Shown: positions 16,551-25,706, counted from the first letter of the stretch. The stretch is DNA of 64,000 bases from Bacteroidaceae bacterium (GCA_017617315.1 JAFZWM010000055.1:1-64000), one strand, 5' to 3'. Notes: generated by a model not told the origin, from the sequence alone. A program made the numbers and translations.

Positions 16551-16683
16551 CTTTCTTCCCCGTATCTTCCCCGTTGCTACCCCGTAGCTACCCCGTTCCT
16601 ACTCCTTACCTTCCGGCTTGCTGTCGGCTTGTTATCCCCTTACTTGCCCCTTACTATCGGCTTACTATCCCCTTGCTTGCCTC
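16551..16683. repeat. 11-bp periodic C-rich array (copy 2)
   Basis: Degenerate 11-mers follow each other in register: GTATCTTCCCC (16562), GTTGCTACCCC (16573), GTAGCTACCCC (16584), GTTCCTACTCC (16595), one 12-bp unit, then CTTGCTGTCGG (16617), CTTGTTATCCC (16628), CTTACTTGCCC (16639), CTTACTATCGG (16650), CTTACTATCCC (16661) and CTTGCTTGCCT (16672). No reading frame is conserved. The remaining DNA of this gap up to 16965 holds a conserved tail (see 16731) and AT-rich sequence. Confidence 0.85.
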
Positions 16684-16730
16684 AACCTTGAATCTATGTG
16701 GTTTTTCGGCAAAACTTTCGGGCTTTTGCT

Positions 16731-16778
16731 TGCATAACGATTCATCATCTTGCATATTATTACGACAAACTCGCGTAT
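16731..16778. repeat. Conserved tail module next to array 2
   Basis: TGCATAACGATTC (16731-16743), 6 bp, TTGCATATT (16750-16758), then AACTCGCGTAT (16768-16778). The first two blocks recur with identical spacing, in reverse complement, beside array 3 (27561-27588). The last block also forms the right end of the inverted-repeat element at 1746-1759. This ties the intergenic elements into one dispersed family. Confidence 0.7.
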
Positions 16779-16965
16779 CTTATCCCATCACACATCCCTT
16801 TTATTTATCAGGAAACGGCATTTAGATAATCACACAAGGCTTTTTTATTCAAAATCTACACATCTGTAGAATTGAATGAAATCTACCCTTTTGTCTATCC
16901 TAACGCAAGAATCCATGTAGTGTATAATTCAGATGGATTGAAAAAAGTTTAAATTAACGCCTTTG

Positions 16966-17967
16966 CTACTTTACCACCGCATCGAGTTTCTTCTCCAGTT
17001 CATCGTAGAGGAGATTCATGGCGATAATCTTTCCGTCCTTGTCTATCAGGAAGTTGGCTGGCAGATTGCTTACAACGAAGTCCTTGACCATGCGGTTATC
17101 GTAGTGGGCAAAGTCGCAGCTCTCGTTCCACGTTAGCGAGTCGTAGCGAACGGCATTGCGCCACATCTGCTTGTCTACATCGAGGCTGACACCTATAATC
17201 TGGAATTTTGCCGACGGATATTTTTTGTAGAGCTTTCGGATATTGCGCTCGAGTGTGCGGCTGTCGGCATCCCACGAAGCCCAGAAGGTTATAAGCGTAA
17301 TCTTGTCTTTCAAGTCGCTCTGTGTTAGCGTTTTGCCGTCTTTCGTCGTAATCTTGAACGACGGACATTTTCCGCCCACCTTTATCCGCTGCGCTTCCTT
17401 GGCAGTAGAGAGCATACGGTCTACCATCGCATTCTTCGGAAGTCCGCCCTTTATCACCTTCAGTAGACTTTCAACCTTGCCCCAATCGGTCTTTGGCACT
17501 TCGACGAAGTATTTGTTTACCAGATAGATGCTCGCCATCGACGTCGGATTATTCTTGATGAACTCCTCAGCCTTTGCCGGAATCTGCGACTCGTCGATGC
17601 TGGCAACCGATTTTCTGAAATCCGAGAAGCGTTCGTTCTCCTTGTCACCCGAAATCTGCATGTCCTTCAGACTGCTGCCGTCGCCTTCGAGCGATACCCT
17701 CGCGCCCTTGTCGGCAAACACAACCTGCTGGTATTTGTTCGGGAACACGAGTATGTAGTAAGTAGGCTGTTCAACCTCGGCGCGATACTCGAACGAGCCG
17801 CCGTTTACCATAACCGTGTCGAGGCCCTTTCCAAGCCCTTCGGCGTTGTAGATGTAAACCTCGCCCTTCTCAATGCCCTTGATGCTTCCCTTCAGTCTGA
17901 AGCCCTTGCCGCCTCCGCACGAGCACAGAAAAGCCGCCACGGCTGCTGCCATCAATATTTTCTTCAT
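16966..17967 (-). CDS. DUF4369/thioredoxin-like lipoprotein lacking CXXC
   Basis: A 333-residue lipoprotein with signal MKKILMAAAVAAFLCSC (lipid Cys15 or Cys17). The first half resembles DUF4369 (FRLKGSIKGIEKGEVYIYNAEG); the second, from about residue 195, is a TlpA/AhpC-type thioredoxin fold: VGGKCPSFKITTKDGKTLTQSDLKDKITLITFWASWDADSR, ending ANFLIDKDGKIIAMNL. Where redox-active members have WCxxC, this reads WASWDADSR, so both cysteines are missing. A structural or ligand-binding role, or loss of oxidoreductase function, is more likely than disulfide chemistry. It starts 5 nt after the stop of the small gene upstream, so the two form an operon. Confidence 0.85.
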   Translation of the reverse strand: MKKILMAAAVAAFLCSCGGGKGFRLKGSIKGIEKGEVYIYNAEGLGKGLDTVMVNGGSFEYRAEVEQPTYYILVFPNKYQQVVFADKGARVSLEGDGSSLKDMQISGDKENERFSDFRKSVASIDESQIPAKAEEFIKNNPTSMASIYLVNKYFVEVPKTDWGKVESLLKVIKGGLPKNAMVDRMLSTAKEAQRIKVGGKCPSFKITTKDGKTLTQSDLKDKITLITFWASWDADSRTLERNIRKLYKKYPSAKFQIIGVSLDVDKQMWRNAVRYDSLTWNESCDFAHYDNRMVKDFVVSNLPANFLIDKDGKIIAMNLLYDELEKKLDAVVK

Positions 17968-17972
17968 CTGCC

Positions 17973-18254
17973 TTATATTCTGAAAGTTATTACTTCGCCA
18001 TCGCGAGTGTTTCGCATGGCATACACCTCGCCATCGACAACGCCCAACTCGTAAGTGTCGAGCCCCGTGTCGGAGTAGAGGCTGTCGGTTTCGATTCCAA
18101 TCGTACAGTTATCGTATGTCGTAACTCTCTTTTCGGGAAAGAGAGTATGCAGTTTGTCCAAGGCTGCGCGGTGGCACTCGTCGATAACGGCGCTGTCGTC
18201 ATCTGCCATAAACTTGCGGAACTTGAACAAATCGTTTGCGTTCTCTTCGTACAT
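17973..18254 (-). CDS. Small conserved-looking protein of unknown function
   Basis: A 93-residue acidic protein without signal peptide or membrane segment. The N-terminal half looks helical (NDLFKFRKFMADDDSAVIDECHRAALDKLHTLF); the C-terminal half alternates short strands and turns (YELGVVDGEVYAMRNTRDGEVITFRI). I do not recognise a family. Tight spacing (5 nt) to the thioredoxin-like lipoprotein downstream and neighbour-like codon use support it as a real gene. Confidence 0.7.
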   Translation of the reverse strand: MYEENANDLFKFRKFMADDDSAVIDECHRAALDKLHTLFPEKRVTTYDNCTIGIETDSLYSDTGLDTYELGVVDGEVYAMRNTRDGEVITFRI

Positions 18255-18286
18255 AAATAGTTGTTAAAATTATTCGGATTGCAAAC

Positions 18287-19009
18287 TTAGTGTTTTTTTT
18301 CTATATTGAGATAAAAATCTGCCGTAAGTTGGCAATAATCGGCAGAATAAGAGCCGTCGGCATCGCGTATGCTCATCTCTCGGGATTCGTTCGGGATTCG
18401 TTCGGGATTCTTGATGAATTCGAGAAGCGAGCGGTTGGCCGGCTTTCTTACGCTGCCCTTCACATCGAGGCGGCGGCTCAGCCTAAGCCCTTCGGAAAGA
18501 GCCTCGCAGATGCAGTCGAGAGCGTTCTCGGCCGGAACGATGACGCTCAGTCTGCCGCCGTAGGAAAGCAGTCGGGCAGCCTTTCCGGCAAGACGTGAGA
18601 ACGGCAGGGAGTCGGCATTACGCGCCCTGTCGCGCAGAGGGTCGGGGCACGAAAGGGCATTCTTGTAAAACGGCGGATTGCTTACGATGACATCGAATTT
18701 CTCATCGCTTTCGAAACTGATGAAATCGGCCTTCTCAATCCTTACCGAATCGCTCCAGATGCTCTGCCCCACGTTTATTTGAGCCTGTTCTACGGCGGTG
18801 TCCTCGATGTCTATGCCCAAGACATTACGCGCGCCACGCTGCATCATCATCAGGGCTATGAGGCCCGAGCCTGTGCCCACATCGAGCACGCTCTCTCCGC
18901 CGTCTATCCGCGCCCACGCGCCAAGCAGAACGCCGTCGGTTCCTACCTTCATGGCGCACTTGTCGTGATGCACCGTGAACTTCTTGAATCTGAAAAAACT
19001 ATTAGACAT
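18287..19009 (-). CDS. trmN6: tRNA1(Val) adenine-37 N6-methyltransferase
   Basis: The start is set at ATG 19009 (MSNSFFRFKKFTVHHD...), giving 240 residues; a further in-frame ATG at 19069 adds an unlikely 20-residue extension into the divergent lon promoter area. The protein methylates N6 of A37 in tRNA1(Val). The opening CAMKVGTDGVLLGAW, SAM motif VLDVGTGSGLIALMM and catalytic NPPFY are diagnostic of the TrmN6/YfiC family. Near the C-terminus three 11-bp copies of AATCCCGAACG-like sequence (18378-18411) encode an NPERIPNESRE insert. Copy-number change there would shift the frame before the conserved C-terminus TADFYL. Confidence 0.88.
   Translation of the reverse strand: MSNSFFRFKKFTVHHDKCAMKVGTDGVLLGAWARIDGGESVLDVGTGSGLIALMMMQRGARNVLGIDIEDTAVEQAQINVGQSIWSDSVRIEKADFISFESDEKFDVIVSNPPFYKNALSCPDPLRDRARNADSLPFSRLAGKAARLLSYGGRLSVIVPAENALDCICEALSEGLRLSRRLDVKGSVRKPANRSLLEFIKNPERIPNESREMSIRDADGSYSADYCQLTADFYLNIEKKH
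18378..18411. repeat. Three-copy 11-bp tandem repeat inside trmN6
   Basis: On the plus strand TCGGGATTCGT is repeated twice, followed by a third partial copy TCGGGATTC. Three copies (33 bp) keep the frame; gain or loss of one would break it, making this a possible slippage switch. Confidence 0.7.
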
Positions 19010-19096
19010 GCTGTTGCAAGACAATAAATTATGTGCAAAATTACTACTTTGGCTCAAATTCACGCACAAAAATATTATTATTTCTTCTGTTTTTAC

Positions 19097-19104
19097 TACA
19101 TTTG
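19097..19104 (+). promoter_or_regulatory. lon -7 box
   Basis: TACATTTG at 19097-19104 fits TAnnTTTG and would start RNA near 19111, about 58 nt before the chosen lon start. No clear -33 box was seen. Confidence 0.45.
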
Positions 19105-19168
19105 CACCGCATTTCTCAGCCCTTACCGGGGGCAGAAATCCAAATTAAGTATTTTCTATACCAGAATT

Positions 19169-21652
19169 ATGAAGAAATTGATTGACGATATTTTCCAGAT
19201 GGAATCTGACTCGCATCCAGCAAGCATTTCCATCATATCAGACGGAGCAATAAATGTTGAAAGAACTACCAACTTTGACTTTGAAGGCGAGGTGCCAATC
19301 CTCCCGATGCGAAACATGGTACTCTTTCCCGGCGTGGTGACACCGGTAACCGTGGGACGCCCTTCGACACTTAAACTTGTAAAGAAGGCAGAGAAGACAA
19401 ACGAGTTCATCGCCACTTTCTGCCAGAAATCACCAGATACAGACGACCCAAACTTTGACGACCTCTACACAGTTGGAGTGCTCGCCAAGGTGCTTCGCAT
19501 ACTCGACATGCCCGACAACTCTACAACCGTAATTCTTCAGGCTTACAGCGCGGTAGAGCTTCAGGAAATTACAACCACAGAGCCGTTCCTGCGAGGCAAG
19601 GTTATAAACAAGAACGAAGAGCCTATCGAGGACGAGGACGAATACAAGGCGGTGTTCGACAGCTGCCGCGAGCGCACTCTCACATACATTCAGGAAACAC
19701 AGAACAACCCTGAGATAGCCTTCGCCATCAGAAACTCGACCGACGACAGAAGCAAGACGATGATTAACTTCATCTGTACAAACCTTCTGTTCCCTATCGC
19801 CGACAAGATTACGCTGCTGAAAGAGCCTTCTCTGAAAAAGCGCGCCATCAGCCTGATGTCTATCCTGAGCCGCGAGATTCAGCTCGCAAGCATCAAGAAC
19901 AAGATTCAGTCAAAGACACGCGAGGACATCAACCAACAGCAGAAGGAATACTTCCTGCACCAGCAGATGAAGAACATCCTCAACGAACTGGGAAATTCAG
20001 AGGACATCGAACTTGAGAAACTGAGAGAGAAAATCGAGGAAAAGAAGTTCGACGACGAAGTACGCGAGATTGTAGAGCGCGAGGCAAGCAAGCTAGAACG
20101 CCTTAATCCGCAGTCGCCCGACTACAACATACAGTTCACCTACCTTCAGACGGTTTTGAGTCTGCCGTGGAAGACATTCACCAAGGACAACACCAACCTG
20201 AAGAATGCCGAAAAGGTGCTCGACAAAGACCACTACGGCATGGAGAAGGTAAAGGAAAGAATAATTGAGCACTTGGCCGTACTGAAGCTGCGCGGCGACC
20301 TCAAATCGCCAATCATCTGCCTCTACGGCCCTCCGGGAGTCGGCAAGACTTCGCTCGGACGCTCTGTTGCCGAGGCTCTGAAGCGCAAGTATGTCCGCAT
20401 CTCGCTCGGCGGTTTGCACGACGAGTCTGAAATCCGCGGACACCGACGCACATACCTCGGAGCAATGCCGGGACGCATCATCAAGGGCATACAGAAGGCT
20501 GGCTCGGACAATCCGGTCTTCATCCTCGACGAGATTGACAAGATTACGCAGAACACGGTGAACGGCGACCCGTCGTCGGCCCTTCTCGAGGTTCTCGACC
20601 CAGAACAGAACAAGGCGTTCCACGATAACTATCTCGACATCGACTACGACCTGAGCAACGTGATGTTCATTGCCACAGCAAACAACATAAGCACGATTCC
20701 GGGTCCGCTGCTCGACCGCATGGAGCTTATCGAAGTGAGCGGCTACATAACCGAGGAGAAACTCGAGATTGCCAAACGCCACCTCATCCCTAAGGCGAAA
20801 GAGGAACTCGGACTGACGGAATACGACAAGCTGAAGATAGACAAAGCGGCACTCGAATACATCATCGAGAACTACACTCGCGAGAGCGGCGTGCGAAAGC
20901 TCGACAAGATGATAAAGCAAGTGTTCAGAAAGATTGCCGTGCAGATTGCCAAGGACGGCGACGAGGCCGTAAAGACCGTAAAGATTGCCGACCTCAAGGA
21001 TTATCTGGGAAGCGACGAGATGAACCGCGACAAGTATCAGGGCAACGAATATGCCGGAGTGGTTACGGGCCTTGCATGGACAAGCGTCGGCGGCGAGATT
21101 CTGTTCGTCGAGACATCGCTCAGCAAGGGCAAGCAGGGCAAGCTCACGCTTACTGGAAATCTTGGCGACGTGATGAAGGAATCAGCAATGCTGGCTCTCG
21201 AATACATCAAGGCTCACGCCGAGCAGATTGGCATAGACCAGCGCATCTTCGACAACTGGAACATTCACATCCACGTTCCTGAGGGCGCAACGCCAAAAGA
21301 CGGTCCTTCTGCCGGAATAACCATCGCCACATCTCTGGCATCGGCTCTTACACAGCGCAAGGTTCGCGCCAAGATTGCCATGACAGGAGAGATTACGCTC
21401 CGCGGAAAAGTGCTTCCGGTGGGCGGAATAAAGGAAAAGATTCTGGCAGCCAAGCGAGCAGGCATAACCGACATCGTAATCTGCGAGGAGAACCGACGCA
21501 ACATCGAGGACATCCCGGAGATGTATCTGAAGGGCGTAACGTTCCACTATGTAAGCAACGTGATGGAGGTGCTCGACATTGCACTTCTGAAAACAAAGGT
21601 AAACAATCCGCTCGACCTCTCGATAAAAGAGGCAGAGCAAAAGGAGAAATAA
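19169..21652 (+). CDS. lon: ATP-dependent protease Lon
   Basis: From ATG 19169 ([14 protein letters not shown]) the product has 827 residues; the upstream ATG at 19031 is rejected because the promoter -7 box at 19097 lies downstream of it. Order of domains: N-terminal substrate domain ([21 protein letters not shown]), a coiled segment, AAA+ module with Walker [10 protein letters not shown] (about residue 387) and Walker [10 protein letters not shown], and the C-terminal Ser-Lys protease with catalytic Ser714 in [10 protein letters not shown]. Cytosolic quality-control protease. tgt follows after 7 nt, so co-transcription is likely. Confidence 0.96.
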   Translation: MKKLIDDIFQMESDSHPASISIISDGAINVERTTNFDFEGEVPILPMRNMVLFPGVVTPVTVGRPSTLKLVKKAEKTNEFIATFCQKSPDTDDPNFDDLYTVGVLAKVLRILDMPDNSTTVILQAYSAVELQEITTTEPFLRGKVINKNEEPIEDEDEYKAVFDSCRERTLTYIQETQNNPEIAFAIRNSTDDRSKTMINFICTNLLFPIADKITLLKEPSLKKRAISLMSILSREIQLASIKNKIQSKTREDINQQQKEYFLHQQMKNILNELGNSEDIELEKLREKIEEKKFDDEVREIVEREASKLERLNPQSPDYNIQFTYLQTVLSLPWKTFTKDNTNLKNAEKVLDKDHYGMEKVKERIIEHLAVLKLRGDLKSPIICLYGPPGVGKTSLGRSVAEALKRKYVRISLGGLHDESEIRGHRRTYLGAMPGRIIKGIQKAGSDNPVFILDEIDKITQNTVNGDPSSALLEVLDPEQNKAFHDNYLDIDYDLSNVMFIATANNISTIPGPLLDRMELIEVSGYITEEKLEIAKRHLIPKAKEELGLTEYDKLKIDKAALEYIIENYTRESGVRKLDKMIKQVFRKIAVQIAKDGDEAVKTVKIADLKDYLGSDEMNRDKYQGNEYAGVVTGLAWTSVGGEILFVETSLSKGKQGKLTLTGNLGDVMKESAMLALEYIKAHAEQIGIDQRIFDNWNIHIHVPEGATPKDGPSAGITIATSLASALTQRKVRAKIAMTGEITLRGKVLPVGGIKEKILAAKRAGITDIVICEENRRNIEDIPEMYLKGVTFHYVSNVMEVLDIALLKTKVNNPLDLSIKEAEQKEK

Positions 21653-21659
21653 CTAAAGA

Positions 21660-22790
21660 ATGAAATTTCAACTTCAACATACAGATTCTAAGTCAAACGC
21701 GAGAGCGGGACTGATTACAACCGACCACGGAGTGATTGAGACTCCGATATTCATGCCAGTGGGCACATGCGGCTCGGTAAAGGGCGTTCACATGCACGAG
21801 GTTAAGGACGACGTGAAGGCGCAGATAATTCTGGGCAACACATACCACCTCTACCTCCGCCCGGGACTCGAAGTGCTCGAGAAGGCAGGCGGTCTGCACA
21901 AGTTCAACGGCTTTGACAGACCGATGCTTACCGACAGCGGCGGCTTTCAGGTCTTCTCGCTCAGCGGCATCAGAAAACTGAAGGAGGAAGGATGCGAATT
22001 CCGCTCGCACATCGACGGAAGCAAGCATTTCTTCAGCCCTGAGCGCGTAATGGACATTGAGCGCACCATCGGAGCCGACATCATGATGGCTCTCGACGAA
22101 TGTACACCGGGAACGGCCGACTACAACTACGCCAAGAAGTCGATGGAGATGACCCACCGCTGGCTAGACCGCTGCATAAACCGTTTTAACGAAACAGAAC
22201 CGAAATACGGATACAGTCAGGCACTTTTCCCAATCGTGCAGGGCTGCACATATACCGACCTTCGCAAGCGAAGCGCCGAGTACATAGCATCTAAGAATGC
22301 CGAGGGAAACGCCATCGGCGGTCTTGCCGTGGGCGAGCCTACCGACGTTATGTACGAGATGATTGAGGTTGTGAACGAGATTCTGCCAAAGGACAAGCCG
22401 CGCTACCTTATGGGCGTGGGCACTCCGATGAACCTTCTCGAAGGCATTGAGCGCGGAGTTGATATGTTCGACTGCGTGATGCCTACCCGAAACGGCCGAA
22501 ACGGCATGCTCTTCACCAAAGACGGCATAATCAACATGAAGAACAAGAAGTGGGAGTTCGACTTCTCGCCTATCGAGGAGAACGGAGCGTCTTACGTTGA
22601 TACGGCATACACGAAGGCATATCTGCGCCATCTGTTCCACGCTCAGGAGCTGCTGGCTTTGCAGATTGCATCTATCCACAACCTCGCATTCTACCTGTGG
22701 CTTGTGGGCGAGGCACGCCAGCACATCATTGCAGGCGACTTCACATCGTGGAAGGCAGCAACGCTTAAACGCATCTCAACACGCCTGTAA
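21660..22790 (+). CDS. tgt: tRNA-guanine transglycosylase
   Basis: A 376-residue enzyme that exchanges guanine-34 of certain tRNAs for a queuosine precursor. The catalytic Asp region MLTDSGGFQVFSL (Asp92) and the nucleophile region GVDMFDCVMPTRNGRNG are intact. The usual zinc site CxCxxC is not: between DFSPI and AYLRHLF the sequence reads EENGASYVDTAYTK, with no cysteine, although the later histidine region (IASIHNLAFYLWL) is kept. I believe this may be common to Bacteroidetes relatives but cannot check. It lies between lon and an LptF/G permease gene, all in one direction. Confidence 0.92.
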   Translation: MKFQLQHTDSKSNARAGLITTDHGVIETPIFMPVGTCGSVKGVHMHEVKDDVKAQIILGNTYHLYLRPGLEVLEKAGGLHKFNGFDRPMLTDSGGFQVFSLSGIRKLKEEGCEFRSHIDGSKHFFSPERVMDIERTIGADIMMALDECTPGTADYNYAKKSMEMTHRWLDRCINRFNETEPKYGYSQALFPIVQGCTYTDLRKRSAEYIASKNAEGNAIGGLAVGEPTDVMYEMIEVVNEILPKDKPRYLMGVGTPMNLLEGIERGVDMFDCVMPTRNGRNGMLFTKDGIINMKNKKWEFDFSPIEENGASYVDTAYTKAYLRHLFHAQELLALQIASIHNLAFYLWLVGEARQHIIAGDFTSWKAATLKRISTRL

Positions 22791-22820
22791 AACGTTTTTT
22801 CAGGGATGATTTAGGAAAAG

Positions 22821-23960
22821 ATGAAGAAAATCAAGCAATTTCTCGTAAAGATATTCATCGACAACCCCGTTGTCGGCAAGATAGACCGCTACATCATCAG
22901 GCAGTTCCTTGGCACTTACTTCGTGTCATTGGCACTCATCATATCCATTGCCGTGGTGTTCGACTTCAACGAGAACCTCGACAACTTCATGGCCAAGAAC
23001 GCTCCGTGGAAGGCAATTATCTTCGACTACTATTTCAGTTTCATTCCCTTCTACTCCAACCTGTTCAGCCAGTTGTTCGTGTTCTTGGCGGTAATTCTGT
23101 TTACCACAAAACTTGCCGACCGCTCCGAAATCATCGCCATGATGAGCACGGGAATGAGCTTCAAGCGATTGCTCAGGCCTTACATCATATCTGCCATCAT
23201 CATCGGCGGACTGTCGTTCTATCTCGGCGCGTTCGTAATTCCGAAGGGAAACGTTACGCGAATAAAGTTCGAGAGTAAGTACAAGAGCAAGAAGCACGTA
23301 ATAACCGGCGCGAGCAACGTTCAGCTTCAGGTTGACTCGGGCGTTATCGCATATATCGAGAGCTACGACCTGCGTTCGCGCACAGGATATCATTTCTGCC
23401 TCGACAAGATTGAGGGCAAGAAGGTTGTTTCGCACCTCACCGCCACGAGCATTGAGTACGATACGCTTTCGGAAACACGCTACCACTGGATTATACGCGA
23501 CTACAAGATTCGCGACATGAAGGGTATGCGCGAGAAGATAACCACCGGCTCGAAGATGGATTCGATTATCAAAATCGAGCCTAACGACCTTACGGTGGCA
23601 AAAGGCCAGCAGGAAACGCTTACCACTCCGGTGCTGAAGGAATACATCGACAACCAGCGCAAGCGAGGCTTCTCGAACATTCAGCCGTTCGAGATTGAAT
23701 ATCACAAGCGTTTTGCCGCTCCTTTCGCAGCCATCATCATGGCAATAATGGGCGCGTCGCTCTCTGCCGAGAAGCGCAAGGGCGGAATGGGTATGGCACT
23801 TGGCATCGGAATAGCGCTTTGCGCCGCCTACATCATGCTCCAGACAGTTTCGTCATCGTTCGCCCTGAACGCCGGCGCATCGCCAATCGTTGCCGTATGG
23901 ATTCCGAACGTGGTGTTCAGCTTCATCGCCATCTACCTCTATCGCAAAGCTCCGAAATAG
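22821..23960 (+). CDS. LptF/LptG-family permease
   Basis: A 379-residue inner-membrane protein of the YjgP/YjgQ family, which with LptB extracts lipopolysaccharide toward the outer membrane. Membrane segments are visible near residues 30-48, 72-95 and 115-140, then a large periplasmic domain (about 150-290) and further segments to the C-terminus (AAPFAAIIMAIMGASL, GIGIALCAAYIML, PNVVFSFIAIYLY). The conserved ADRSEIIAMMSTGMSFKRLLRP cytosolic loop matches LptF/G (contact with LptB). Which of the two paralogues it is cannot be told. It follows tgt by 30 nt. Confidence 0.88.
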   Translation: MKKIKQFLVKIFIDNPVVGKIDRYIIRQFLGTYFVSLALIISIAVVFDFNENLDNFMAKNAPWKAIIFDYYFSFIPFYSNLFSQLFVFLAVILFTTKLADRSEIIAMMSTGMSFKRLLRPYIISAIIIGGLSFYLGAFVIPKGNVTRIKFESKYKSKKHVITGASNVQLQVDSGVIAYIESYDLRSRTGYHFCLDKIEGKKVVSHLTATSIEYDTLSETRYHWIIRDYKIRDMKGMREKITTGSKMDSIIKIEPNDLTVAKGQQETLTTPVLKEYIDNQRKRGFSNIQPFEIEYHKRFAAPFAAIIMAIMGASLSAEKRKGGMGMALGIGIALCAAYIMLQTVSSSFALNAGASPIVAVWIPNVVFSFIAIYLYRKAPK

Positions 23961-23975
23961 AAAGCTCTTCATAAT

Positions 23976-24983
23976 ATGGCTCAACAGAATATGTCTGGCT
24001 GGATAAAAAATGTCATCAGCCAGAAAAAGACAATAGCAATACCGGTTCTCACCCATCCGGGCATCGAGAAGATTGGAAAGACGGTGAAAGAAGCTGTCTG
24101 CGACGGAAACGTGCACTACGAGGCAATAAAATATCTGTCGGACAACTATCCGTCGGCTGCCGCAACGGTAATAATGGACTTGACTGTAGAGGCCGAGGCT
24201 TTCGGAAGCAGCATCATCTTTCCGGAGAACGAGGTTCCGAGCGTGAATGGCAGACTTGTCAGCAACGAGCAAGCGATTGACAATCTTGAAGTTCCGTCGC
24301 TCGAGGCCGGAAGAATTCCCGAATATCTGCGCGCCAACATCCTGGCTGCCCGAAATATTTCAGACAAGCCAGTTCTTGCTGGCTGCATCGGCCCTTTCTC
24401 GCTTGCCGGAAGGCTTTTCGACATGAGCGAGATTATGGTTCTGCCATACACTAACGAAAAGGCGGCACGAACGCTGCTCGAAAAGTGTACCGACTTCATT
24501 CTGCGCTACTGCGTGGCACTCAAAGCCACCGGCGCTAACGGCGTTCTGATGGCCGAGCCTGCCGCAGGACTTCTGAGCAACGACGACTGCTACAAATTGT
24601 CGTCGGTCTACGTCAAGAAGATTATCGATGCCGTTCAGGACGACAACTTTGCCGTTATTCTGCACAACTGCGGAAACAACGGGCAATGTACCGAGGCGAT
24701 GATAAAGACGGGAGCAGCCGGATATCATTTCGGCAACAAGATTGACATTGTTCAGGCATGTCGCGATGTTCCGTCAGACTGTCTGACAATGGGAAACCTC
24801 GACCCTGTTCAGGTTTTCAAGCAGCAGTCGTCTGCCGAGGTCAAGGCTGAGACACTCAGGCTTCTCAACCTAACGAAAGATTTTCCAAACTTCGTAATAT
24901 CATCGGGCTGCGACATTCCGCCGCACACTCCGATAGAGAACATCGACGCTTTTTACGAGGCCGTCGAGGAATTCAACAGATAA
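23976..24983 (+). CDS. URO-D-family methyltransferase (MtaA/CmuA-like)
   Basis: A 335-residue protein of the uroporphyrinogen-decarboxylase superfamily, but of the corrinoid:cofactor methyltransferase branch, not HemE. It lacks the N-terminal MRQAGR motif. The C-terminal half has the candidate zinc-thiol elements HNCGNNG (His and Cys) and SSGCDIPPHTPIENIDAF, the last typical of MtaA/CmuA/MtbA proteins. It is 3 nt upstream of a MetH-activation-domain gene, so a corrinoid-dependent methyl transfer is implied. The corrinoid protein and the methyl donor are not in the window. Confidence 0.8.
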   Translation: MAQQNMSGWIKNVISQKKTIAIPVLTHPGIEKIGKTVKEAVCDGNVHYEAIKYLSDNYPSAAATVIMDLTVEAEAFGSSIIFPENEVPSVNGRLVSNEQAIDNLEVPSLEAGRIPEYLRANILAARNISDKPVLAGCIGPFSLAGRLFDMSEIMVLPYTNEKAARTLLEKCTDFILRYCVALKATGANGVLMAEPAAGLLSNDDCYKLSSVYVKKIIDAVQDDNFAVILHNCGNNGQCTEAMIKTGAAGYHFGNKIDIVQACRDVPSDCLTMGNLDPVQVFKQQSSAEVKAETLRLLNLTKDFPNFVISSGCDIPPHTPIENIDAFYEAVEEFNR

Positions 24984-24986
24984 ATC

Positions 24987-25682
24987 ATGGAAAGCATCGT
25001 TCCATTCTCAAAGCTCAAAATATCGGCTGCCGAAATCTCGGAAAGCATGGGCTACGGCTCGGCCGTTCCCGACGACGAAGTTATGGCGGAAATAGACGTT
25101 ATGATGAGCGAGATTGAACAGATTTGCGTTCCGAGATTCAGCTTCTTCATCGTGAAGGGCAATACCGACGGAGAGAATAACTCGCTCTGCATAAACGGAA
25201 ACCAGTTCGGCATTGGAAAGATTATTGCGCGCCAACTAAAAGACAGCGAGGCGTTTGCGATATTCACCGCCACAGCCGGCAACGAGTTCGAGGATTTTCA
25301 GCAGCGGTTGCAGGCCGAGGGCGACATGGTCAGGATTTTCATAACAAACTCGATAGGCAGCATAATTGCCGAGAAAACCGCCGACGCAATGGAAGAGGCC
25401 CTGCAAGCGTTCATCGACAAGACGGGATGGAAGCACACAAACCGCTTCAGTCCGGGTTATTGCGGATGGCACGTAAGCGAGCAGCAAAGGCTTTTCTCGC
25501 TCTTCCCCACCGCCAATCCGTGCGGCATAAGGCTCACCGACTCGTCGCTGATGATTCCGATAAAATCGGTGAGCGGCATAATTGGCATAGGCAAAAACGT
25601 AAGGCATCTCGACTATTCGTGCGGTCTGTGCAATTATTCAAAATGCTACAAAAAGAGAAAACGGAACAATGCAACAGAATAA
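24987..25682 (+). CDS. MetH-activation-domain-like corrinoid reactivation protein
   Basis: A stand-alone 231-residue protein resembling the C-terminal activation domain of cobalamin-dependent methionine synthase. RFSPGYCGWHVSEQQRLF followed by CGIRLTDSSLMIPIKSVSGIIGIG matches the SAM-binding and cobalamin-facing part of that domain. A C-terminal cysteine cluster (CGLCNYSKC) is an addition that could hold a metal or iron-sulfur centre. Together with the URO-D-like methyltransferase 3 nt upstream it suggests a split corrinoid system in which this protein rescues oxidised cobalamin. The role is inference. Confidence 0.75.
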   Translation: MESIVPFSKLKISAAEISESMGYGSAVPDDEVMAEIDVMMSEIEQICVPRFSFFIVKGNTDGENNSLCINGNQFGIGKIIARQLKDSEAFAIFTATAGNEFEDFQQRLQAEGDMVRIFITNSIGSIIAEKTADAMEEALQAFIDKTGWKHTNRFSPGYCGWHVSEQQRLFSLFPTANPCGIRLTDSSLMIPIKSVSGIIGIGKNVRHLDYSCGLCNYSKCYKKRKRNNATE

Positions 25683-25706
25683 AATTATAAGGTTAAAAGC
25701 GAAAAA

